NCBI GenBank assembly: GCA_003170995.1 | Contig: PMXT01000190.1 | Span: 1-5,049, forward strand | Direction of reading: 5' to 3' | DNA length: 5,049 nucleotides | From: Actinomycetota bacterium | GTDB taxonomy: Bacteria; Actinomycetota; Thermoleophilia; Gaiellales; Gaiellaceae | Part shown: positions 1-5,049 of the stretch, in pieces | Layout: the number at the start of each line of letters is the position of its first letter | Numbering within the stretch: position 1 is the stretch's first letter | Position numbers and translations under genes: made by a program | Notes under the pieces: generated by a model | Told to the model about the DNA's origin: nothing | Databases searched by the model: none | The model's input: only the letters and a program-made list of their open reading frames with translations

Positions 1-855
1 AACGCGGCCGGGTTCCTCTCGTCGGTGGCGCGCGGCGGCCTGCAGTTCATGCTCATCATCTGGCTGCAGGGAATCTGGCTGCCCGAGCACGGCTACAGCT
101 TCGCGCGAACGCCGCTCTGGGCCGGTATCTACATGATCCCGCTCAACGTCGGCTTCCTCACCGCCGGGCCGATCTCGGGCTGGCTCTCCGACAAGTTCGG
201 AGCGCGACCGTTCGCGACCGGCGGCATGCTGCTCGCCGCCGCCAGCTTCGGCGGCATGATGGCGCTTCCGGTGAACTTCACCTACTGGCTGTTCGCGCTC
301 ATGATCTTCGCCAACGGCGTCGCCTTCGGCCTGTTCGCGGCGCCGAACACGACCTCGATCATGAACAGCGTCCCCGCTCGCTACCGCGGCGTCGCCTCCG
401 GCATGCGCGTCACCTTCCAGAACACCGGCATGCCCGTCTCGATCGCGATCTTCTTCTCGCTGATGATCATCGGGCTCACGAGCCGCGTCCCGCATACGCT
501 CTACGCGGGGCTCACCGCCAACGGCGTCCCAAACGGGACGGCGAGCTCACTCGCCCACCTCCCCGCCGTCGGCTATCTCTTCGCCGCCTTCCTCGGCTCG
601 AACCCGCTGCACTCGCTGCTCGGCCCCAAGGTGCTGGCCGCGCTGACACCGGCGCAGCAGGCGAACCTGACCGGCCGCAGCTTCTTCCCGTCGCTCATCT
701 CCGACCCGTTCAAGCACGGGCTCGTGATCATCCTCACCTTCTCGATCGTCATGTGCCTGCTCGCCGCCTGGGCCTCCTGGCTCCGCGGTGCCAGGTACAT
801 CCACCAAGAAGAGGAAGACGAAGAGGACGTGCTCGCCCCGAGCGACCTCGTCTGA
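1..855 (+). CDS. MFS transporter, DHA2 (EmrB/QacA-like) drug exporter family, 3' part
   Basis: This is an integral inner-membrane protein, probably a proton-driven exporter of drugs or other small molecules. The frame is open from base 1, so the GTG at 25 is internal and the true start lies outside the window. The visible 284 residues give about six hydrophobic helices (near residues 8-26, 39-59, 72-90, 94-114, 143-160 and 240-261). After the second comes an MFS motif-A-like loop, GWLSDKFGARP (60-70). The loop PARYRGVASGM (125-135), followed by a helix, is typical of the C-terminal half of 14-helix DHA2 transporters. A long extracytoplasmic loop of about 70 residues separates the last two helices. 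The protein ends in an acidic tail (QEEEDEEDV, 269-277). GC is very high. The stop codon abuts a hydrolase gene remnant with no spacer, so the tail could have been altered by a rearrangement. The family call is firm; the substrate is unknown. Confidence 0.9.
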   Translation, partial: NAAGFLSSVARGGLQFMLIIWLQGIWLPEHGYSFARTPLWAGIYMIPLNVGFLTAGPISGWLSDKFGARPFATGGMLLAAASFGGMMALPVNFTYWLFALMIFANGVAFGLFAAPNTTSIMNSVPARYRGVASGMRVTFQNTGMPVSIAIFFSLMIIGLTSRVPHTLYAGLTANGVPNGTASSLAHLPAVGYLFAAFLGSNPLHSLLGPKVLAALTPAQQANLTGRSFFPSLISDPFKHGLVIILTFSIVMCLLAAWASWLRGARYIHQEEEDEEDVLAPSDLV

Positions 856-857
856 TT

Positions 858-1027
858 GAGCACGCGCTCCGCGAGGGCTGGCCCCTCGACGCGAAGAAGA
901 TCACCTGCCCGGTGCGAGTGGTGTGGGGCAGTGACGACAAGCTCCTGCCCTGACCGTCGGTCGCTGCCTCTAGCTTGATGTGACGGTTGAGACGGCGGAG
1001 TTGATTGTTGGGTTTACCGCGGGGTGA
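858..1027 (+). pseudogene. alpha/beta-hydrolase C-terminal remnant, copy 1 (nonsense mutation and internal deletion)
   Basis: Read from 858, the frame gives EHALREGWPLDAKKI, then TCPVRVVWGSDDKLLP, then a stop at 951-953. This is the beta-strand and acid loop of an alpha/beta hydrolase (WG-S-DDK-LLP, with an Asp of the catalytic triad). Copy 2 (2133-2356) has TGG where this copy has TGA. After the stop, about 22 bases lead to 973-1027, which matches the end of copy 2 with about 4 mismatches in 55 bases, including the TTTACCGCGGGGTGA ending. Compared with copy 2, a net 63 bases are missing, and they include the part that encodes the catalytic His. The N-terminal two thirds of any hydrolase is absent. 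The piece cannot make an active enzyme. It begins within a few bases of the transporter stop codon. Confidence 0.75.
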
Positions 1028-1081
1028 TGGCGTGCGAGCGGCTCGAGTGGATTGTGGTCGCGTAAGAAACCGGTAGGCCTG

Positions 1082-1122
1082 CGGCTGCTTAAGCCGAGTT
1101 GAGCTGACAGGCGCCGCTTTTT
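1082..1122 (+). terminator. weak intrinsic terminator candidate between convergent genes
   Basis: A 5-bp stem CGGCT/AGCCG (1082-1086 with 1092-1096, loop GCTTA) is seen. An alternative long-loop pairing is GCGGC (1081-1085) with GCCGC (1113-1117), and a run of five T follows directly at 1118-1122. The position, between a + strand transporter and a - strand lipoprotein gene, is where a terminator is expected. The stems are short and the short-stem hairpin lies about 20 bases from the T run, so this is a weak call. Nothing else was recognised in the spacer 1028-1163. Confidence 0.25.
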
Positions 1123-1163
1123 CTCAGGTTCTGGGCAGATACCGGGGTCTCTCGTCCACGCAA

Positions 1164-2060
1164 CTAGGGCGCGGGCAGCGGTTGCCAGTCCGGTAACGCG
1201 TCGTCAACCTTGGCGGTACGGGTCAAACAGCGTTTCTTTCCGGAAAGCGGCATCACGCAGATGTCACCGTTGGTAACGCCGCCGAGAACAAAGGCCATCT
1301 CTCTGCTATCGGGCGACCAGGCCGGAGCTGTAAAGTCGCCTGATTCTTTGCTGGCAGGCGCGAGACCGGTTCCGTCGGGACGAATCAGATAGATACCGCT
1401 CTTCGCTCCGAACATGCGAGTGAACGCGATTCGGCGACCATCCGGTGACCAGGCCGGTAAAGCGTCTCCTCCAGCCGTCAAGCGACGTGCGCCGCTACCG
1501 TCGGGACGGATCAGCCACATAGTGAGGCCCTTGCAAAAGGCGATCGTCCGCCCATCCGGCGACCAGGAGGCGGCAAACACGACGCCCGACGTATGAGGAA
1601 CATCGACGACCTTGCCGGTCTTGATTGTGAGGATCGAGAGGCGAGCCTCGCAGAATCCGGTATCGCATGGTTTCCCACGCAGGAAAACCAGACGTTTCCC
1701 GTCCGGCGACCAGGCCGGATAAGCGGGCCAATCGGTGAACGCTCCGGTGAGGACGCGCCGCCTGTTCTTGCCATCCGAGTCGATCAAGAAGAGCGAGCTG
1801 GACTTGGCACCGAGAGCGAAGAACGCGATCCGGCGACCGTCCGGCGACCATTTTGGCCCCGCGCTATCCGCCGGCTGGTTGCTCAGCCGGGTATCACCTT
1901 TGCCGTCTGCTCCGATCAAGTAGATCCCGCCCGGACGAGAATTCGAGTCGGAGTAGCTCTGATAGACGATCTTCTCCGATGAACTGCTCGGGCTCTTGCC
2001 TCCGCAGCCTGGCGCGAGCACGAGCAATGCGAGCACGCCTAGTCCGAGCATCCTCTTCAT
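1164..2060 (-). CDS. secreted lipoprotein with TolB-like/PD40 beta-propeller repeats
   Basis: This is a complete 298-residue protein, probably anchored outside the membrane. The N-terminus is MKRM, then a hydrophobic stretch to about residue 17, then APGC with Cys19 as the likely lipidated residue. The lipobox is imperfect (Ala at -3), though similar ones are common in actinobacterial lipoproteins. A Ser-rich linker follows. From residue 30 on there are repeated PD40 blades, each with the form WSPDG-R-x-I-A-F: W71, W117, W166, W204 and W248 (WSPDS), and a degenerate W292 at the C-terminus, consistent with a six-bladed propeller. The first blade may close with the last. Repeats of this type occur in TolB and in many surface proteins; TolB itself has an extra N-terminal domain that is missing here, so it should not be called tolB. 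A ligand- or protein-binding role is inferred. The ATG is supported by a strong ribosome binding site. The gene stands alone and is bracketed by two hydrolase remnants on the other strand. Confidence 0.88.
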   Translation of the reverse strand: MKRMLGLGVLALLVLAPGCGGKSPSSSSEKIVYQSYSDSNSRPGGIYLIGADGKGDTRLSNQPADSAGPKWSPDGRRIAFFALGAKSSSLFLIDSDGKNRRRVLTGAFTDWPAYPAWSPDGKRLVFLRGKPCDTGFCEARLSILTIKTGKVVDVPHTSGVVFAASWSPDGRTIAFCKGLTMWLIRPDGSGARRLTAGGDALPAWSPDGRRIAFTRMFGAKSGIYLIRPDGTGLAPASKESGDFTAPAWSPDSREMAFVLGGVTNGDICVMPLSGKKRCLTRTAKVDDALPDWQPLPAP

Positions 2061-2070
2061 CGAGCGAGTT

Positions 2071-2076
2071 CCTCCT
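2071..2076 (-). promoter_or_regulatory. Shine-Dalgarno sequence of the propeller lipoprotein gene
   Basis: On the - strand this reads AGGAGG, with 10 bases between it and the ATG at 2060-2058. It is a full anti-SD match and settles the start codon of the lipoprotein. Confidence 0.75.
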
Positions 2077-2096
2077 CGTGGCCGGGAATTGAGCGC

Positions 2097-2125
2097 AGCC
2101 TATAGACGGAGAGAAGAACCGTCCA
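2097..2125 (-). promoter_or_regulatory. possible sigma70-type promoter of the propeller lipoprotein gene
   Basis: On the - strand, TGGACG (2125-2120) is followed after 17 bases by TAGGCT (2102-2097). These match TTGACA at 4 of 6 positions and the actinobacterial TANNNT form of the -10 box. The implied start of transcription near 2090 would give a leader of about 30 bases that contains the AGGAGG. The boxes are degenerate and the call rests on spacing and position. Confidence 0.3.
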
Positions 2126-2132
2126 GCTCCCG

Positions 2133-2356
2133 CTGCGCGAGGGCTGGGCGCTCGACGCGGAGAGGATCACCTGCCCGGTACGAATCGTGTGGCGAACCGA
2201 CGACAAGATCCTGCCCTGGCCGTCAGCCGCGCTTGCTACAGGGATGAGTGGCTACCGCACGCGGACTGGGTGGTACTCGACGGCGTCGGGCATTGTCCGC
2301 AGCTGGATGTGCCGGTTGAGACGGCGAAGTTGATTGTCGGGTTTACCGCGGGGTGA
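2133..2356 (+). pseudogene. alpha/beta-hydrolase C-terminal remnant, copy 2 (frameshifted)
   Basis: From 2133 the frame gives LREGWALDAERI, TCPVRIVWRTDDKILPWPSAA, then loses homology near 2230. From 2237 a second frame continues as YRDEWLPHADWVVLDG, VGHCPQLDVPVETAKLI and VGFTAG, with a TGA at 2354-2356. Together these form the last third of an alpha/beta hydrolase, with the Asp loop (TDDK) and the catalytic His motif (GVGHCPQ). One frameshift (net +2 or -1) between 2230 and 2237 separates them. The upstream two thirds of the gene is absent: before 2133 there is only the promoter region of the lipoprotein gene. It is related to the remnant at 858-1027, at about 85% identity over the 92 bases before the gap by hand count. 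With no start region and a shift it is very likely dead. Confidence 0.78.
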
Positions 2357-2429
2357 ATCTGATATTCAAGAGCAACGCCCGCTTGTTCGTTACAGCTTGG
2401 CACTAGAATCGCTACTTAGCCCAGGCGGT

Positions 2430-4829
2430 TCACTTGACAGGATCTTCGTCGTCGGAGATTTCCAAGTAGGGACGGAAGGCTGGGTGAATCCGATAACGCG
2501 ACGGCGCGGATCGGGCGTTTCCAAGTCGGCGTGCGAGTGCGTCCGCACGTTGCATATCTCGATGATCGTCGGAGTAGCTGAACGCCCCATCGCGCACTTC
2601 AACCCCGAAGAACGACAGGATGCGTAGGCTTTCAATCACCTTATTCTGACGGTCATCTTCGATTCCGGCAGCCTTTAGGGTTGGCTCGATATCGGCTCTG
2701 CTCAGCACGGGCTCTGAACCGGCGAATTCATATAACACTGTTTCAAGCGGCGATCCGAGAGCTTCGTCTTCTACCAAAATAGCTTCGAAGGCGAACTGCG
2801 AGTAGACGCGCTCCGCCTCCCGGATGTCCGCAACTTCAACTCGTTCATGACCCCGGTTTATCGCGGCGGTGATCGCCGCGTTGCAGAAATAGACCATGTC
2901 TCTGGGTCGAGGCAGGATGCGACCCGTGATATAGGCTCGGATTGGGACACCACCGACGTCATTGACGAAGTACTTTCCCCAAAGCTCGTCAGGAGGAGCT
3001 TCTCTGTTTCTTGCCGCGGCGTAACGTTCCTCAACGACGCGGAGAAGAAGCTCGCGGTCGTCCCAAGCGATCCTGGTAACCGGGATCTTGTCAGGTTCTC
3101 GCGCCGAACGTAGTACGTGCGCGAATATGTCGCTCCTCAAGAACACTGCAAGGGAGAGAGGGACCGGGCGATGCCCTGAATCATCCTTCGCGAACTCCGT
3201 CTCAAGTCGACCGATCGCCGTAAGAAGCCCCAGAAGGAACACTGATAAGCCGTCGAGATCTGTCCCACGATCCCAAGGCTTGTCCAGGTTGTCTATAAGC
3301 ACGGCGACTTGAGTGCGCTTTTCGAGCAGCCGTCCGAGGAGCTTACGCAGATCTCTGATGGGCTTCGCGTGCAGAGCCTTCGTGATTTGAGCCCGCTCTG
3401 CTTCGATACTCTTTTGTTCAGGCAAGCCGATGAGCGAGTCGATAGCACGCTCGAGCCTCACGGCGAAATCGAGTGTGAGAATGTTGCCTTCGCCGCGGAG
3501 GTACTCGATAAGGTCGGCCTCAGGAGTACCCGACTCCGGAAGCGCTGGACGAGCCTCGATCTCGTGAGCGGCAGCCAACGTGATTTCAGAAAGAATCAGG
3601 TACTTCCAGAGTGTTTCGATTACGTAGTCCTGCGCATCTGGGGCGCTAAAGCGTCCGAGAAGACGGACGACACTTTCAAGCTCGTAGCCATACGGCTTGA
3701 TTACGCATACGAGCCGGCGGCGGTCGTCCGCAAGTACCTCGCTCGCACGAATGAGATTCGCAGTCTTTCCGGTTCCCTTCCGCCCAACAAAAACCATAGT
3801 CTTCGAAGACAGAACTTCGTCGAACGCAACCGTTTCGACGAAGTACTCGCTCAGCACGTCCGCTTCGTTCTCCGCCACCGGATCGCCAAGTCGTAGCGAC
3901 CTTAGCTCCGTCGCAAGGTGCAGTCGTCGTTTGCGTACCTCGGCATCTCGACCCGACGCGTGCGCCGCCGCCAAGTTCCGGATTAGCCACCGGTCGACAT
4001 ACGCGACGCAATCGCGCGCCGTCTTGTACGTGTACAGGAGATCCTGATAGTCGATAGGAGCCGGGTACTCGTCCTGCGCCACCATCAGCAGCGGCCTCTG
4101 CATACCGTGTGCCAAACCCGAGATAAGAGCGGAACGCGCATTGTGTACGTCAGAGCCAACTCGACGCGGCGAGACGAAATGAACGACAACGGCCGCGGCT
4201 GTATAGATCTGCTGTGCGTACCAAGTTAGGGGCTGAACTGCCGATTCCGTTGCGTCGTCAACGATGACAGTGAGTCCAGCCCTCTGCTCCTGAAAGATCC
4301 GACGTCGAATGTCGCGCTCAGCGTCGCTTTTATGAGGGCTCGTGACGTAAAGGACTGACTCAAGAACGGCGGGCTGTAGTGACGGAGCGATAGCGCGTTC
4401 GAAGATGGTTTCAGTATCTAGGTACGGCCGATCTCTTAAGAACGCGATTCTGATGTCATCGGAATTCGAGTACGCCTGATAACCAACCGTGGCGAGCACC
4501 TTGACTTGCTTCCAACGACGCTCGGCAAGCTCATCCGTCGCGTCCCGCAGAAGCCAGACGCAGCGTTCCGCGCCGATGGCGTAGCCAAGTTCGAACATTA
4601 CGTTCTGGTTGAGGTCGGTGACCTCGAACACGGAGACATCGGCGGCGTCGATCGCCTTCACTATTTGATCGATAATGAGCTTCCCGGTGGTAAAGAGATT
4701 CTCCCAAGTCACAGCGTCTACGGCGGCTATCTGCCCGATGCTCTTCGCCGCGTTCGCCATCGTTTCGCTGAGCAGCGGTGGTTTTGACGGGTAGCCAAAG
4801 AAAACACTGGCGACTGAGCCTTCGTTCAT
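2430..4829 (-). CDS. tandem TIR/NDT-like domains fused to P-loop ATPase and winged-helix-like C-terminus; candidate conflict/defence protein
   Basis: The protein is 799 residues, predicted cytoplasmic, with no signal peptide or membrane segment. Domain 1 (about 5-120) starts with strand SVFFGYPS and has ADVSVFEVTDLNQNVMFELGYAIG (62-86, interrupted view: D64, N74, N76, E80, G82), the signature of the TIR/nucleoside-2-deoxyribosyltransferase-like fold; Glu80 is in the catalytic position. Domain 2 (about 155-285) repeats the same pattern (SVLYVTSPHKSD; AAAVVVHFVSP; HNARSALISGLAHG) but has Ala where Glu is expected. The ATPase (about 335-660) has Walker A GRKGTGKT (349-356), Walker B VAVLIDNLD (508-516), LRSD (564-567) as a sensor-like segment, and RPRDMVYFCN (641-650). 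It resembles the Sll1717-type/STAND-like P-loop ATPases. Residues 690-795 look like a winged helix. In related architectures an N-terminal nucleotide-processing effector is controlled by an NTPase, so an anti-phage role through NAD or nucleotide depletion is inferred, not shown. No clear Shine-Dalgarno precedes the ATG at 4829; the next Met is residue 24, which would cut off strand 1. GC is lower than in the transporter, suggesting transfer. Confidence 0.85.
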   Translation of the reverse strand: MNEGSVASVFFGYPSKPPLLSETMANAAKSIGQIAAVDAVTWENLFTTGKLIIDQIVKAIDAADVSVFEVTDLNQNVMFELGYAIGAERCVWLLRDATDELAERRWKQVKVLATVGYQAYSNSDDIRIAFLRDRPYLDTETIFERAIAPSLQPAVLESVLYVTSPHKSDAERDIRRRIFQEQRAGLTVIVDDATESAVQPLTWYAQQIYTAAAVVVHFVSPRRVGSDVHNARSALISGLAHGMQRPLLMVAQDEYPAPIDYQDLLYTYKTARDCVAYVDRWLIRNLAAAHASGRDAEVRKRRLHLATELRSLRLGDPVAENEADVLSEYFVETVAFDEVLSSKTMVFVGRKGTGKTANLIRASEVLADDRRRLVCVIKPYGYELESVVRLLGRFSAPDAQDYVIETLWKYLILSEITLAAAHEIEARPALPESGTPEADLIEYLRGEGNILTLDFAVRLERAIDSLIGLPEQKSIEAERAQITKALHAKPIRDLRKLLGRLLEKRTQVAVLIDNLDKPWDRGTDLDGLSVFLLGLLTAIGRLETEFAKDDSGHRPVPLSLAVFLRSDIFAHVLRSAREPDKIPVTRIAWDDRELLLRVVEERYAAARNREAPPDELWGKYFVNDVGGVPIRAYITGRILPRPRDMVYFCNAAITAAINRGHERVEVADIREAERVYSQFAFEAILVEDEALGSPLETVLYEFAGSEPVLSRADIEPTLKAAGIEDDRQNKVIESLRILSFFGVEVRDGAFSYSDDHRDMQRADALARRLGNARSAPSRYRIHPAFRPYLEISDDEDPVK

Positions 4830-4835
4830 GACTCA

Positions 4836-4841
4836 AGTCTA
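4836..4841 (-). promoter_or_regulatory. possible -10 box for leaderless transcription of the 799-residue gene
   Basis: On the - strand this reads TAGACT (TANNNT form) and ends 6 bases before the ATG at 4829, the distance expected if transcription starts at the A of the start codon. No convincing ribosome binding site lies in between, which fits a leaderless mRNA of the kind common in Actinobacteria. There is no good -35 box at 17 bases. An alternative promoter is TTGTCA (4877-4872), a 5 of 6 match to TTGACA, with a poor -10 (TACACA, 4852-4847) at 19 bases. Confidence 0.25.
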
Positions 4842-4857
4842 TTCCGTGTGTAGGCGG

Positions 4858-5049
4858 TTACCCGACTTCGTTGACAACATCCAACAGTCCAGCGACCGAC
4901 CCGCGCGGGCGCGGCTCACTCACGCCACTCGGACGCCTCGCTACTTCAGCCCCTCGCCCGAAAAACCGGCCACGGCGCCCGAACGCCAGCCCCCACGCTC
5001 CTCGGTTTCTCGGGGCGCCGCCAGGTGTGCAGCGCCGGAGGGGACAGTG
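4858..5049 (-). CDS. possible partial reading frame of unknown function (3' end only)
   Basis: The frame starting at base 5049 on the - strand is open for 63 codons to a TAA at 4860-4858 and ends in SVAGLLDVVNEVG. It would lie 28 bases upstream of the 799-residue gene, in the same direction, so it could be an operon partner. Against this, it is rich in Arg, Gly and Pro with no recognisable motif, and the + strand of the same stretch is also open, as is usual in GC-rich noncoding DNA. The stretch also holds a 10-bp palindrome, CCCGCGCGGG (4900-4909), and an 8-bp inverted repeat, CGGCGCCC (4973-4980) with GGGCGCCG (5013-5020), so it may be noncoding or an element end. I do not recognise it. Confidence 0.25.
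   Translation of the reverse strand, partial: HCPLRRCTPGGAPRNRGAWGLAFGRRGRFFGRGAEVARRPSGVSEPRPRGSVAGLLDVVNEVG

Noticed and set aside
547..863. Two - strand frames opposite the transporter C-terminus
   Set aside because: Low-complexity Arg/Glu/Ser translations caused by the GC-rich codons of the transporter on the other strand.
753..953. 66-codon + strand frame overlapping the end of the transporter
   Set aside because: Its first part is out-of-frame transporter sequence; only the part from about 852 is hydrolase-like and it is reported as the copy 1 remnant.
1028..1163. Possible tRNA or small RNA in the spacer after copy 1
   Set aside because: No cloverleaf, T-loop or acceptor pairing could be built; only a weak hairpin and a T run are seen.
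1300..1860. Recurrent CCGGCGACCAGGCCGG-like DNA motif, five copies (near 1310, 1439, 1554, 1699, 1838), CRISPR-like at first sight
   Set aside because: Each copy is the reverse complement of the WSPDG coding repeat in the propeller lipoprotein; copies diverge and spacing (about 114-144 bases) matches propeller blades, not spacers.
2334..2627. 97-codon + strand frame
   Set aside because: It runs from the end of the hydrolase remnant into the antisense of the ATPase C-terminus and has no protein-like pattern or ribosome binding site.
3309..3896. 195-codon + strand open frame opposite the ATPase gene
   Set aside because: It is antisense to the conserved Walker A and Walker B region of the 799-residue protein and its translation shows no domain pattern; a shadow frame.

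Overview
The window is high-GC bacterial DNA. The MFS transporter at the left edge reaches about 70% GC in the line I counted. The lipoprotein carries WSPDG-type beta-propeller repeats and a Shine-Dalgarno sequence typical of Actinobacteria and related soil groups. An actinobacterium of the Thermoleophilia type is my best guess, but it rests on codon and protein style only; no marker gene is present.

Layout. (1) Bases 1-855, + strand: the C-terminal 284 residues of a DHA2/EmrB-QacA-type MFS exporter, cut off at its 5' end by the window. (2) Bases 858-1027, +: a decayed piece of an alpha/beta-hydrolase gene that starts directly at the transporter stop codon. (3) Bases 1028-1163: a short spacer with one weak terminator-like structure. 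(4) Bases 1164-2060, - strand: a complete 298-residue secreted lipoprotein with TolB-like (PD40) beta-propeller repeats, with its own ribosome binding site and a possible promoter. (5) Bases 2133-2356, +: a second, longer remnant of a related hydrolase gene, so two related pseudogenes in the same orientation bracket the lipoprotein gene. (6) Bases 2430-4829, -: a 799-residue multidomain protein with two tandem TIR/nucleoside-deoxyribosyltransferase-like folds, a P-loop ATPase and a C-terminal winged-helix-like region. (7) Bases 4858-5049, -: a possible partial reading frame running off the right edge, of doubtful reality.

How it fits together. The left part looks like ordinary chromosome where a small hydrolase family has been decaying and rearranging around the lipoprotein gene. 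The 799-residue gene has clearly lower GC (about 52-53% in counted lines) and an architecture (putative nucleotide-processing effector, NTPase switch, C-terminal helical region) that resembles single-gene biological-conflict proteins. It is the best candidate here for an uncharacterised defence system. That role is inferred from architecture; there are no neighbouring defence genes, phage genes or integrases in the window to support it.
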